DNA of 64,000 nucleotides from positions 1,543,361-1,607,360 of the forward strand of contig NW_014575563.1 in NCBI RefSeq assembly GCF_000708205.1, written 5' to 3'. The translations under genes and the position numbers were made by a program. Numbering within the stretch: the stretch's first letter is position 1; the number at the start of each line of letters is the position of its first letter. Of this stretch, positions 1-12,415 are shown piece after piece. Source of the DNA: Mixia osmundae IAM 14324 (Eukaryota > Basidiomycota > Mixiomycetes > Mixiales > Mixiaceae). Under the pieces are notes generated by a model. It saw only the letters and a list, made by a program, of their open reading frames with translations, did not search any database and was not told the origin of the DNA.

Positions 1-934
1 TACCGTAGGAATGGCGAAGCTGGACCATTGCGTGGCAGAGAGGGCTGCATTGGCTGCAGCAGAAGCTGCCAAGGCACGCGCGTAGAACTCCGACGCCTGC
101 ATTGATATCTTTGCGATTGTGCCGTCTTTCTTTCGTGCTGCATTCGACATCAGTCAAGCCTAGCCATTTTTGTAGAGAGATCGCGTACCCATGACAGCCT
201 GCTGCCATGCACATTCTTGCGCCTGTGCCAGACACAAGGCCGAAAGCATCTCGAGCACATTGCAATCCAAGTCAGGACTGAACACATCGTTGCGGAGCTC
301 GCGTAGATATTCAAATACGCCGGCAGCATGTTGAAAGCTTTGCGCTGCGCGTCTGATGCCGTCTAGCGTGGACCGATCTGCTTCGTATGCCAAATCTGCA
401 TATGTTACCGCGAGATTGAAGAGGACGCAAGCTTTCTCATAGGCCAAGTTGTGTGAAGTAATGGGTCTCCCTTTAGTAGGCATCGTGCCTGGCAGGAACG
501 CGCCGGGCGCTGTCGTGTCGTTGTGACCTGTGAAGAGCGAATACCACGAGAAATCGATGGCCATGTCGTCTGGAAACTTGATGGACAGATGTTCGAGCTG
601 CGTGTAATAGCTACTAGCTCATAAGAACCCGCAATGATGCAGAGAGCAGAGACGAACGCTGCTATTTCGTCGATAGAAGAAGCGCGTGCCACGCTGTATG
701 TTGCAGACTCGGCCGGAGGGACGATGATAGCTTCTCTGAGCTTCGCAAGCGCTTCTGCATCATCCCGCCAGTTGTCTGGGTGCGCATCCGGGTCGGCAAA
801 CGTCGTCTCGAGAACTCGAAGCAGCTCGCTCGCGAGGTCGATCTGTGTCCTCTTGAGCGACTAGCTCGAAGACAGAGGGGCAAACGAACCATGAGCGCTG
901 GCTTGTAGGGAATCGGAAGCATGTTTGAGCCCAT
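1..934 (-). CDS. BRO1-domain protein (PalA/Rim20- or Bro1-like), 3' part off the window
   Basis: This gene runs off the left edge, so only the N-terminal BRO1 domain is seen. Removing three short introns gives a start at MGSNMLPIPYKPALM, then a segment reading LAKLREAIIVPPAES, then YYTQLEHLSIKFPDDMAIDF, then the typical LAYEKACVLFNLA helix and AKISMQASEFYARAL. These match the banana-shaped BRO1 domain that binds the ESCRT-III subunit Snf7. In fungi the family holds Rim20/PalA, which acts in ambient pH signalling, and Bro1, which acts in multivesicular body sorting. The short N-terminus (N-M-L-P-I-P) reads more like PalA/Rim20, but the C-terminal region that separates the two is outside the window. 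The start ATG is at 932-934 on the minus strand. Confidence 0.75.
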
Positions 935-1038
935 GGCAGCTCGCTGGAAGTCAGGCCAAGTCGACGACAGCGACGCGCTCTTTTCCACTTTCCGGTGACA
1001 TCACCACACAGATCTGCCTCGACTCTTGTCACGCAGTC

Positions 1039-1993
1039 ATGGACAAGCTCGACTTGGCTGATCTGCCCCCGCGAGTGGTGCGAGCAGCGGCAAAGCTTGG
1101 CCACTTTGGTCAAGCGCGAACAGACAAGTACCTCGTCGACTTTCATCAGCCGTCACTCTACATTGCGCTCGCTTCAATCTTGTTTAATCCCATCTTTTGG
1201 AACATCATTGCTCGACAAGGTCAGCACAGTGCTTGGTCAGAGCTTCTATGGAGCCGCTGAACCTGCAGTGTTCTGACAGAATACAAGAACAAGGTCTTGA
1301 CGAGGCTCTTTGGCGATCCTTACCGTGGCTGCTATGCCCTTGCGCTCACCATCTTCGGTCTGGGCCTCTTCCGAGATGGCTTGTCAGCTTCAGTGCTCGC
1401 TTCAGCTCTCAAAACACTGACGTTGCGAAATGATTTGCACAGGTATCAAAAAGCGCTCCTAGATCAGCCAACGAGCCTCTTACTTGCTTATGGCGAATTC
1501 AAGATCATCGCCGTCTTGCTCATGTTGTCCGGTACCGTGCTCGTCCTCACTTCCATGTACGCTCTCGGCGTGACCGGCACGTACCTTGGCGACTACTTTG
1601 GCATCCTCATGGATGTCAGTCCTTATTGCAGCGGCACGTCTTTACGCGTACTGATGCCCTTGTAGGCGCCCGTCACCGGCTTTCCCTTCAGTGTGACATC
1701 CAGCCCAATGTATACTGGCTCCAGTCTGGTCTTCCTCGGCACCGCGCTCTGGTGAGCTCGCCGAAGTGTACAACACGTGCGCTGATACTTTGACGATAGG
1801 CACGAGAGTCCAGTCGGCATCGTCCTATCTGCGATCGTCTACATAGAGTACAAAGTCGCTCTGACATACGAAGAGTGAGCCTGTTTCGCCTCGTCTTGAC
1901 AGTTCTCATGCGCCAGACAGCCCGTTCACGAGCGAGATCTACGCGAAACGCGATGCAGCACCTAGACGATCACAGCGATTGCTGACAAGCTGA
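1039..1993 (+). CDS. OPI3: Phospholipid methyltransferase, Opi3/PEMT type
   Basis: Six exons joined at clean GT-AG junctions (introns 1220-1279, 1383-1442, 1615-1665, 1752-1799, 1875-1920) give about 229 residues, close to the usual 200-220 of Opi3. The protein is hydrophobic with several membrane helices. It carries family landmarks: the EYKNKVLTRLFGD segment after the first helices, LLAYGEFKIIAVLLMLSG, GTYLGDYFGILMD, FPFSVTSSPMYTGSSL, and an acidic EDPFTSEIYAKRD near the C-terminus that corresponds to the SAM-binding end of the family. Known role: the last methylation steps from phosphatidylethanolamine derivatives to phosphatidylcholine in the ER, using S-adenosylmethionine. It is convergent with the BTA1 gene, with about 100 bp between the stops. 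The start ATG at 1039 is the first one in frame with the conserved N-terminus. Confidence 0.88.
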
Positions 1994-2095
1994 CGAGGGC
2001 GACAGGAACAGTCATGATACCCCGAGAATTCAAACATAATGCAATACCCTTGGCATTGGATGCTTTTGTATGAGGTGATCGCCCCCGAGGGACGT

Positions 2096-5016
2096 CTATT
2101 TGCGTACCTGAGCTAGCCAAGCACTGGCATACATATTGACCCGATCGACCGGTTCCTGACCGCCGATGATGCGATCAGACATTCGAGTACAGACAAAGCC
2201 TTCGCGCTCAAAGACTTGTCTGTACCATGGGTCCCGTCCGGCGCTTCGCCAGTACACTTTGCCGTCCGCTTTCAGCACTCGCTTGAGCGCTTTCACGCTC
2301 GCCAGGAGCTGGCATGGTTCACGCGTGCGAGACGTCAAGCTCTGAGCGATCGTTGCGCCCATATAGACTTTGCGCTTCTCTCCCTCTGCCGCTTCGGCCG
2401 AGCCTGGAATATCTTCAAGGTTCGGGGTATACCAGTCCTACAAGACAAAAGCAGATCAGCTCATGTCTCGTAGCTACTTAGTTGCGATGACTTGCCATGT
2501 GATCCATGAGGATGCAGACAGAAAGCGAAGCCGGTTCGAGCTGCTTCAGCACGTTGATGATCGAATCGGTATGCAGCCTGAACGTATCCAGCGCTTTGGC
2601 AGAGTCTCTCTTGAGTTCCTTGAAGCCCTCTTTGCTAAGATAGAGCGGCGGATTGAGCTCGTTGTACTTTTGCATGAGACAGAGATAGTAATGATAGTTC
2701 TCAGACTTGACGTGCGTCTTGCGCGCAACGGGATCGAGCGTATCAGCCGCAAATTGGGCCGTCGTCGTCTCGCGCAAGTAGCACTGAGCTTGATTGATAG
2801 GAACACCCAAGGCGCGCCATTGGAAAACAGGGGAGTTCAGACAGGCCTTGACGATTGAATTGCCGAGTAAGGCCGGTCTGAGCTTTGTTTCCCAGATATC
2901 GCGCTGTCCGGCTAGCGTGTCGGCATTACAGAAGCGTTCGACGGAACCAGAGAGGCCACGAAGCTTGAAAGCGTATTTGCCCAGGCGCAGAGCATGGCCC
3001 GCGTAGCCTTGCATGTACAGCGACTGGTCAAAGTAGTCATTGTGCAGCCGCCAGAATTGATAAGCGTGGGAAGACAGCAGAGGAGAAAGACGCGTATCGA
3101 GCACTTCGCGGAAGTTTTCGAACTTGCCATCTCCAAACATTTGCCAGAATTCCTCATAGGACAGCGCACAGATTGCTGCCAGCTTTAGCTCGAGCAAGTG
3201 ACCTACTGGCGCATGAGTGCTAGTCAGCATTCAGACGAGCGACGGACCTTGACAGGGATTCATGTCAACACAGTGGATCCGGCGAGGCTTGCCAGCAATC
3301 GCGTAGTGCAGCGCATTGTCACCCGCTGATGTCACGCACATGACGGTATCGTTGCTGTTGATGTCGAGATGCTGCATGTCGACTGCAGGATCTTCCCATG
3401 TGAAGCTGTAGCTGTACGGAGGGGATCCATAAGCGGATGCCGTGGCCCACATCCTGAGACTTACATGAAGGTCTTCAATTCATTGTGGATCGGCATGTGG
3501 AGGTAAGGCAGTCGCCAAGTCTTTGTGAGCTGGTAGTGGCATGAAGAATACGGCACGCCCGCGCCAATATCGACAATGACGGTCTGCGACGTTACCGATG
3601 CAGACCGCTTGAGAGACGACGTCGACAGCTCCATCGCAGACTGTCCAAGCGAAAAGTCTTCTCCGTCATAGTCGTTCGATCTGACTGCGATGATGACGGG
3701 CGACGAAGCAGCCGAGACGGTGTTGCCACTTTCGACTTCGAACGCTTGAATAGTGCGCGAGGTATCGCGGTTAGCTTTACAACCAAGCCAGACGTAGTAC
3801 GGAATTGCGCAGAACGGAATGAACACGGGGAAGCGGTTTCGACCGTTGAGCGACTTGAGTGTGCCGAAGCGATACTCGAGATAGTCACGACGTAGCGGAT
3901 TAAGATCCACGTGATCAAAGGAGAACCTGTTGCACGTTCAGTGAGGCCTCCGAGGGATCCGAAAGACGTACCAGTTGAGCCAGAAGAGACGACTGAGGAG
4001 ACCGACCTGGCGGCCAGTGTCGCCAACAGCCTGCACTTGAGGACGATTCTCGTCACGCGCAGAGACGTAAAAGTCACAGACCGAGAAGAGGCCATCGGCA
4101 TGCAGGAATCGTTCGACGCGGTCCAAGACAGCATAGAAATTGGGGATCATGCTGAGCGAATAAGACATGCTGACATAGTCGAGCGAGCCGATGGGGTCGT
4201 TACCGTGCGACTGCCAGTCAGGCAGTGAGAAAGCCGTCGCATCTTGACAGTGCACATGGACATTCTTCCAGCCACGTCGTTCGAAACGCTTGCGCGCGAC
4301 TTCGAGCAGAGGCCTACGGCAATGTCAGCTCAAGTACGATGCGAGAAGGGCGCGACTTGCTCGCATAGATCGATGAGATGGACAGCATCAAACTCATGAA
4401 TAGGCATGTACTTGTCCATTTCCTCAATGTTCCAGCCTGTACGAAGTATGAGAAGCGCTTTGGGATTGCGGTCAAGTGAAGGCCAGAGAGCGTACCTGTG
4501 CCACCGCCGATATCGACCCAGACGAGTCGCTTGCGGGGATGCTGTTTGCGCTGTTCTTTGAGCGAAGCAGCGGCGAGCTTGAGCATCGTGTGACGGCCTC
4601 GCAACAGGCCTCCACGCGTAGAATCATAGACTACCGCGCTCTTCAGCGATTCGTAGCGGTATAGCATGGCCCGGCGTACCATCAGCTTGGGATTGGTAGA
4701 ACTTGTCGAGCCGTTGTTGCTGGTTTGCATGCTTGCCGAGCGGTTGCAGAAAGCAGCTCCATGCAAATCTGAAGAGCGGCTCGAGCTTCCTGCGCGTCGA
4801 AAGAGCAAGCGCAAGGACGATGGCGAGACAGACGAGCCAGCCGGAGAAGGTGCTGCTGCCTGTCAAGTTGACAGTGAGAACATGCTTGAGCTTGTTGAAG
4901 CTGAGCAAAGCCAGGAGACCGCCCGCGGGGAGCACATAAGTCAGTAGACCAGCCTGTGCAGCCGTCGAGGCAGAGGCAGTCGACGTGTCGAGGCGTGGCG
5001 TGTGCTTGCTCGCCAT
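2096..5016 (-). CDS. BTA1: Betaine lipid (DGTS) synthase, fused methyltransferase/aminocarboxypropyl transferase
   Basis: A multi-exon gene whose exons read, in order: an N-terminal membrane segment (TYVLPAGGLLALLSF), a class I methyltransferase domain with the SAM motif VWVDIGGGTG and a downstream SLDYVSMSYSLSMIPNFYAV segment, then a long DUF3419 domain with VTSAGDNALHYAIAG and IHCVDMNPCQ, followed by CALSYEEFWQMFGDG and HAYQFWRLHNDYFDQS. This is the fungal order of Bta1: a BtaB-like N-methyltransferase fused before the BtaA-like transferase that moves a 3-amino-3-carboxypropyl group from SAM to diacylglycerol. The product, DGTS, can replace phosphatidylcholine, notably under phosphate limitation in known fungi. 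The neighbour is OPI3, the phosphatidylcholine enzyme. The start ATG lies at 5014-5016 and the stop at 2096-2098. Exact internal intron borders were not all fixed. Confidence 0.9.
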
Positions 5017-5200
5017 GGCTCTGCTCTCCTCTGCAAGAGTGGCTTGAAAGCTCGTTGCTAGCGCTCAATTCGGGCGGCTTCATTTTGGCGGGCACTAAGA
5101 GGTCAAAGAACGTGCACATCGTCGCGACGCGACCGTTGCTGGGCGCTGGGCCGGGGGCAGATGCTCCAAAGGCGAGCCATAAATGAATGCATGTACAGCG

Positions 5201-7267
5201 TCAGCTGCTCTGATCGGACGACTTGCTCACAGTCGAGGATGGACTGTTCGGGAAAGCCTGCTCGTAGCACGGATCACAGGCGCGCTCCTGCCTTACCACG
5301 TCCTCCCCGGGCCGCACGATACCGAACACGTTCGTGGAGCAACGACCGCAGACGACGAGGCCGCAGCTTCGACAGTGATGTCGCCGTCTGAAGAGACCGA
5401 ATGGCTCGAGGCAGCGTAGGCCTGTAGAGTCAAGTTAGCCAGTCGACGTTGTTAGATGAAGAGGGCGCGTACAGTGATCCGCTTTCGAGTCTTCAAGCCA
5501 GATTGGGGGTGAGTGATGCTCCAAGATATGCAGGCGTGGCTTCTGTCGCAGGCCAAGATGGGCCATCGCGTCCGAGAGTAGCTTGTTACCGACGATATGC
5601 GTCAAGATGCCACTGCTAACGGGCGCGGCCCTTTCTGTCTTGGCGGCGCGTGCGGTCACTTTGACTTCATCTGAGACCGTCCCCGCCGAGCCGACCCGCT
5701 GTTCGGGCTTGGACAGACTTCGTCGAGACGATAGAAGCTCGTTCTGCGCTTCCCTGATTGCACTGACCCAATTGTCGCGTTCAGATGCGCTGGCCGCTTC
5801 GACCGCTACGCTCAGTGACACGCTGAAGATCTCGAAACACAGACTTGCAGTGCACGTCACGACGAGAGTGTCCAGATCGAGTGCGAATTGAAGCGTCGAG
5901 CCAGGCTGTGGATCGCCAAGAGTCGATCTGAGAGTCGCACAGATGAATACGTCGTTGAACAGATAGAACGACGACTGCGTCCGCTCACGATGTCCAAGTG
6001 CGAAGAGTGTGCCCTGCTTGACTAGCCAGCGACCAGGCGTCAAGACGCAATAGACGCCTGCGAGTGCGCGATGCAATTTGACCGCCAAGCGACTGTGTTG
6101 TGCCTGACTGACTTGCTGATCGAGGTATTGAGTCACCTCCTCAAGTTGGATGACGGCTTGGACGAGGTTACAGCATTCTGGATCGCTTGTGGGCACGCAA
6201 TCGAGCAAGTCACGCAGCAGCAGCCGATACCGAGGAACGCGCTGGACGACAGCCAAGAGCATGCTGTCCAATCGAAAGTCCTTGTCGATCGCTCCACTTG
6301 CAGAATCTGCAAACGCTCGCCAAGCTTCATTGGTAGCATACTCGCTCTCGAGTCGCTCAAGACCGAGATCGAAGCCTCGCACGAACGAAGCGTAGCACTT
6401 GAAATAGGGCAATACCCGAATGATCGCTCGACCAAAGTCATTTCGCTGTGCTGTAGGTAGTGTGGATTCGTCTAGACAAGCCAAGAATGCATGCGCCAGT
6501 CCGCGTATTTCGTCGAAGCTGCTCGAGAAGATCTGAAGTAGAGCTTTACGAGGCAAAAGCTTGTCCGACTCGGGACGGGACGAGGCCAGATCGTCAAGCA
6601 AAGGCTGGTAGAAGTGCGTGTGTATCGCGTCAAGCAAGGCGCAATACCGTCGTTCGGTTGCCACAAGCTCATTGATGATGTGCATACGCTTCGTCACTCG
6701 TCTTTGCCGTGTTCGCACAGTGGCTGGCGGCTCTGCTCGAGACTGGCCCAGTGCGGCGGGTTGTGGCGACTGCTCGAGAGAATCGTCAAATTCGAAAGTC
6801 TTGGACAGCGCCCAGGAGCTCGAAAGCGGCCTCTTACACGCAGACTGATGGATGGCAGTCGAGATGGACCTATTCTCTCGCTTGAGTTGGGGCCGATGAG
6901 GCCTTCGTCGAGGCGTGCTTGGCTCATCTGTCGCGCTCGAGCTTGCACTAGCGATACTGACCCTATGACTCTGCGCTCTGGCTAGTCTGCTAGGGCTGAT
7001 CAGCGCTGCCAGATGGCGAGACGAAGCGTTGCGAGAGCTGAGCAGACATTTGCCCTTGGTCGGCGTCTCCGGGAGGACGCTAGATGCAGGCGAGATGAGA
7101 TCATCAAAAGCTGGGGTGAAGCTATGCATCGAGGCTGGCGTTGTCGGACTCGTCGACTCCGCTGATGACCCCACAGATGATATTGGCCGGATGAGCGCTG
7201 GCAAATGATGGCCTTTCTTCTCTCCCTGCGCTCCGTCAAGCGCCATGGCTGCTCGGATCTGTGCCAT
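5201..7267 (-). CDS. RhoGEF with DH, PH and FYVE domains (FGD-like)
   Basis: Two exons (7267-5473 and 5421-5201; intron 5422-5472) give about 671 residues. The first 180 or so are Ser/Pro-rich and probably disordered. A Dbl-homology domain follows, with RMHIINELVATERRYCALLD and FRLDSMLLAVVQRVPRYRLL, then a PH domain (WLVKQGTLFALGH, SSFYLFNDVFICAT, ASERDNWVSAIREAQ). Splicing then restores a complete FYVE zinc finger: WLED, C-L-R-C, the FRRRHHCRSCGLVVCGRCS core and C-D-P-C, so all eight zinc ligands are present. The splice is supported by the fact that it creates the first CxxC pair. The DH-PH-FYVE order is that of FGD-type Rho/Cdc42 exchange factors acting on phosphoinositide-rich membranes. 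The target GTPase cannot be told from the sequence. Confidence 0.9.
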
Positions 7268-7471
7268 CGTCCCCTGAAGTCTTTAGCGGACCGTGTACAC
7301 TTCTGAGTTGAGGCGTCGCGGCGGCAATCAAGTCAAGCAGTGGATGACCAAGCTGACGCTCATAGTGCCGTGATCCAGTCGTGTGCCGGAGAGAGGGGTG
7401 AGCGAAGAAGAGCCGAAGGCAACGACGGAAGGCGCACGGTCCCTCGGCACAAGCGGATGATGCATTGGTCT

Positions 7472-10397
7472 TCAATTAGCAATATATCGCCCGCTCTGGG
7501 TAGCAGTCTGTAATTCGACAAATGGGATGTGTTGACCGTCTGAAGAGGCATTGAGTGTAAGACCGCTGATGAGTCGATTGCTCATGCGCCACCGGACAGC
7601 GACAGGAGTTGGCGTGCTCTGACTGTCGACGATGAATCGCGCAAGGATCTTTTGAGTCTTTGCGTTGCTAGATAGATCAAGCTGCTCAAGATCCCACTTC
7701 ATCCTCTTCTTGTCTGCTGCCCATACGCCCGAAGGCTTTGACTGCGCGCTCGATACAGCTGTCGAGGAAATGGTCACAATGAGTGAGACGTCTTCGAGCT
7801 TGTCGGCCGTATCTTCAAAGGGCGAGCTGATGAGTCTGCAGTCTGCATTGGGCTTGTAGCTGAGAATCAGAGAAGTCTGGAGCGGCTCGAGCTTCCAGAG
7901 CGGCGTGACATCGAGCGGAACATAGTCGTTCCACTCGCTTTGGTTCACTTTGAGCTGATACTTGAGCACGACGACAGGCAAGCGTGAACTACTGGCACTG
8001 CGTAGAGTATCTGTGTCGAGTACATATGCGCTGGGCGCAACTGGATTTAGATAGCTCGAGTGAGGAACGAGCTGGTCGAACGCATGCGCCGTATCGATGC
8101 GCAGCTCGACAGGCGTGATCGATTGCGAGGCATCATCTGCTAGGGCGACCTCGCCTGTCACCATAACACGCTGTATCTGACCACCCTTGAGTAAGACATT
8201 GACAGTCTCGATGATCGACGCGCGTAAGCCTGGCTCGTCACCATCGCCAAATTTGTGTAAAACAGGCGCAGCGACGCTGGCGCTTTGTACAGAGGACGTT
8301 GTCGAGAGCATGGACATGGCTCGACCGTTATTGCCTGGGCTGAGGGGTCGGGCAGTCATGCCATTGCTGCTTGGCGAAATTAAAGACGTCGCTGCAACCG
8401 CACCTGTAGCTGCTACTGCGCCTCCGCCCAAGCCCATAGTGGTAGATGCAGGAAGACCAAAGGTTGGTTCTGGACCGGGTATGGACGGCAAGCGTGATGG
8501 TGATGCGGGTTCTTCTGCAATACCGGGGCTAGCTCGACCACTCAAATCATCGGTGGCCCTTGTTTGACTAGATGTACGTGGATCCCTTCGTCGGGTAGTA
8601 CGTCGATTGAGATTCGCAGGAGGAGGCCCGACGGCACCGCCGGCCAAAGTCGATTTCATCCGCTCTAGAGCGGCCAGGCGCTCGGTCTCTGCTTCTTGTG
8701 CAGGTGCAGGCGTCGGCGCTATGCTGAAGTTGGGCTTCGCAGGCTCTCTGCATCATCTACTGTCAGCACAGGCCCTACGATGAAGACGTACGACGCACAC
8801 TGAACGGCTGGCAGCTGGCTCATCGTCGTCGTCCATGAGACTAGCGCCGATGGGCTCTTCTTGCCATGGTGCACGATCGAAGCCAGAGGGGGGCACGCTG
8901 AAGCCGTCTCTATCGACCTGGGCCGATGTGGGCGACTATGGACAGGATCAGTCAATGCATGCTACCGGGGCAAAAGTGACTCACGCGAGCGGAGGCAGGC
9001 GCGGATATATCTTCGCTGATAGGCGAGTGAGGTGTATAATCAGTGTCTGCCCGAGACGACTGACTGGAGCCGAGCGCGAAAGCGGATGACTTGCGCTTGC
9101 CGAAGCTCGGTATAAAGCTAGCGCGGTTTGCGCGCTTGGTCTCGCTCGACGCGCCGGGTGTGGAGTCTGTTGGCGGTGCTAGACCAGGAGAAGCTGCTTG
9201 CGCCCGCTGTGGCGTGATTGTGTCTGGACCGGCGCTCGATCCTCGCTGCATGTTGTCATATTGACTACCATGAGACAGGGATCGATTGCGCGTGAGCCCT
9301 GGCTTGAGTCTCGACGTGAGAGAGCCAAGCAAGCCGCTTGCGCCGCGATTCGACCTCAGTGATTGCGTGTCAGCATCTGAGAAGCGAGAGAGAGTCAGAT
9401 GTAGCAAGCCAGCAAAGATGGTACTCACTGGATGCAGAGTCTGCGCGAAGACTGGAGGCGACGTTTGACGCGCTTGGTGTATCGTTTGGCTCTGCGATCT
9501 GTGACGGCGCTTCTGCGACATTGACAGAAGGCGTCTCGACGAGGTCGGGCACAGTCTGCAGATGCTTTGACTCTACGCGAGCGTAACGGGCCATATCGAT
9601 CTCGACCTCATAGGCAAGTACCTGAACGAGACCTCGTTCTGCAGTCTCCATTCGGTCGCGGCCGTAATCATTCTGCATGGTTTCATATTTTGCCAAGGAT
9701 TCCTTGATCGATTCGAGACGAGCTTGATCATACTTCTCGAACGTCTTGAAGAGCCTCGGCGACTGATTGAGCCACTGGGCCTGGGCTCTTTTGAGATCGC
9801 TGCGCGTATGGAGGATCTTTGCCTCTCTCTCCTGCCTATTCTTGGCAGTCGCAGTGCTAGCTCGTCCTGTCGCCTTGCTGACTGCACCCTCGCAGCTCTC
9901 CAGGTCTTTCGCAAGGGAGGTATAGTCTATCTCTAGTCCTTTGAGGTCCTGGTCACCGTATCTCGACCGTTCCCGCAGAGGCGCAACGATCTCGCTCCCC
10001 ATCCGGTCTGCCAAGAGCTCATGCTTGGCAATAAGTTCATCCAACTCTTTCTCCAGTCTCGCCTTGATCTTGTCCAGCCCTCCTCCGAGGTCGAGCTCAT
10101 AGGAATCCGGAACGATGGACTTGCGGGCGAGCTTGGTGAGTCCTTTGGCATAGGCTTGTTCTATCTGTGCCCTCTCCTCGAAGAAGTCTGCAAGCGACTG
10201 TCCGATGAGCTGAGACCGCTTCAGCCGGCTGGACAAGCTAGGCACGACAGCAGTCGGGCGCTTGGTCTGCCAATCATCTCTACGGATTTAGCTTCATGAT
10301 CCACTGGAAGCATTTGCGTAGCTGCACTTGCCGACAAAGCTTGCGTGTATAGCGTGATGTTGCCATTCGCACTTGGCGCTGCAGCCAAGGATGTCAT
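7472..10397 (-). CDS. SYP1: F-BAR and mu-homology endocytic adaptor, Syp1/FCHo family
   Basis: The N-terminal part is an F-BAR domain: KRPTAVVPSLSSRLK, QSLADFFEERAQIEQAYAKG, then long coiled-coil helices to MARYARVESKHLQ. A Ser/Pro-rich, probably disordered linker follows, with one or more introns. The C-terminal part is a mu-homology domain of about 280 residues (FGDGDEPGLRASIIETVNVL, VPLDVTPLWKLEPLQTSLIL, RFIVDSQSTPTPVAVRWRMS). This domain order is specific to Syp1/FCHo proteins, which bend the plasma membrane and recruit Eps15-like proteins at the start of clathrin-mediated endocytosis. The stop is at 7472-7474. The 5' end is less sure: the ATG at 10395-10397 with a roughly 50-nt intron ending just before NDWQTKRPTAVV fits best, but other first exons are possible. 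Confidence 0.88.
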
Positions 10398-10535
10398 CCT
10401 GCGCAGTGGTGACCCCTGTACGTGTTGTCGTCACTCGAGAGCACAAGCGTGCATGTGCCGGGGAGGCGTTTCTCAATTCGATCGGCTACGCGCAGATCAT
10501 CGACGGCTGCGGGCTAGACCAAACAAAGCGTGCAT

Positions 10536-12252
10536 TCACTCTGATTTGACATGTGTGGGCGTCGCAGGCAGGTAGCGCGAGCGAGCGCCGGTCTGCTTGA
10601 GCAATGGCACCAAGTCGTCTGCGTTTGCCAAAGCTTCCCGAAGCTTGACGATGGCGCGTGACCGGGCGAGCAGAGCAGCTCTGATCGGGTTACCCTGAGC
10701 CGCCTGACCACTTGCTTCGGGTAGCCATACACCCGAGAGGACGACCCAGCTCGTCGTTAGTCGCTTGAAGTGCGCATAGTTGTCATCGATCATGGCAACG
10801 TGGAAATGGGCGAAAGCCCAGACGAGGCCAAAAGAGAGTACGGCGCCGACTTTGGAAGGTAGCCAGATTGACCAAATGAGGAGGAATAGGACTGGATAGC
10901 TGACGAGCAGCATGATCATACATATCAGTACCTTGTTCTGCGCGAAAGACTCTTCTTCCTTGCTGTTGATGTACTTCAGAGTAAGCTTGCCCGCTGTGTA
11001 AACCGGCAGATGGAATATTAATGGCGGGATGAAGAAGGGCAGCCTGACAAGACTGGCGAGAGTAGATCCTACGAGCTGAGTGAGTGCAGCAACTCGAGTG
11101 GGCGTATCGATAGGCCGGGTGGGATCGAGGGATGACGGTAAGCCGTAGTCCGCCAGCTGGTTGTGCGAAAGTCCCGCCTTCTTCAGTGCGGCATCGTAGT
11201 CGACGAGGATCTGCTTCAGCTCGCTTGTCTTAGCGGCTGCTTTCGGCGCAGATAGGAAATCGATGAGGGCCTGCGAAACGCGCTGATACTGCCGAAGCGG
11301 CAGATCGGCTTCTGCCGGATAGAGCAGGTATCTTGCACCTTTCGCTGCGTTCATGATATCCCTGTATAAGGATCAGCAAGAGGCATGACTCATTAACCTC
11401 GCTCACCAGTCGGGCGCATTGACGGTAAGCGAACGCAGGGAACCCTGCAGCCTGTCCGTCAGACGCTTGACTGTCGGTTTCGGATCCTTGAGAAAGTCGT
11501 CAATGTAGGGTTCGACGTCTATGGTCTCTCCGAATCTGCGTATGCGTCAGTCTGAAGCTGCGACGGGCAAAGTCGCGACGGACTGCATGATCACGCGACT
11601 GCGATATTTCGACTTGTCTGTATAGTTGATGCCGGCAACAGCAATCTTGGGATGCTTGATGCCTCCGATTGTCGTGCCATGGGAGTCCTTCGACCCTTGA
11701 TCGCGCAGATTCTTGGCATATTCGAGAGCGACCTGCGCGCTGTCTGAGACTCTGCTCGACGAGCTTTCGTTCGTGAGACTTACCCAACTCGCGCCATCCT
11801 TGATCGCTCTGATCTGAGGCTCTGTATAGGATGTTCCCTCGGGAAAGATGGAGACGCATTCGTTGAGCTTGAGAACATCAAAAGTGCCCGCAAAGAGGAG
11901 CTGATTGTTCTTGTTCTTTCTGTCTACGGGTATGTTGCCGGCATCATACAGTATCGCTGCGCCCACCTTGTTCTTGAAGAGCGAGTCCTTGGCCCAGCTG
12001 CGCCCTCGTGATCAGCTAGCTGCAGGCCAGCCAAGCACGACATAGAGCGTACTAATGCATCCGGCGACCGTGCGGGAAGAGCACCGACAGGACAGCAGGG
12101 TCGACAGTCATGTTCCAGTGGTTAGTACAGACGATCAAGCCATCGTCCGTTGGCACATTCTCCTCGCCCATGGTGACGGACTCGCTGAAGAAGCTCGTGA
12201 CCGACCATTGAGCGAGTTGCAAGATGATCGAGTGCGTAGGCCCGAAAGGCAT
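10536..12252 (-). CDS. Glycerol-3-phosphate / DHAP O-acyltransferase (Gpt2/Sct1-like)
   Basis: The exons carry the two hallmark acyltransferase blocks: NHWNMTVDP, with the catalytic His and Asp spaced as in yeast Gpt2/Sct1, and FPEGTSYTEP. The segment GAILYDAGNIPVDRKNKNN lies between them. The C-terminal half has several hydrophobic helices (PFFIPPLIFHLPVYTAG, VLICMIMLLVSYPVLFLLI, VGAVLSFGLVWAFAHFHVAM), as expected for an ER or lipid-droplet membrane enzyme. Known role of the family: first acylation of glycerol-3-phosphate or dihydroxyacetone phosphate in phospholipid and triacylglycerol synthesis. The start ATG is at 12250-12252 and the stop at 10536-10538, with introns near 11.36-11.40, 11.53-11.55 and 11.97-12.05 kb. 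It could equally be a broader lysophospholipid acyltransferase of the same superfamily; the substrate is inferred. Confidence 0.82.
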
Positions 12253-12415
12253 CTCGTGATTGGCGAAGTGCTACAGCACTTCCCCTGGCTCAGTGCAAGT
12301 CTCTGAGCCTCGTCGCTGGCACTGGATGGGCGGCTCAAGCTCGAGTCGCCTATCGTTCCTTTTGGCGCGCGTCGGCTCGAGCTTGGCGGCTTGACGACTC
12401 CGAGTGGCTCTGACG

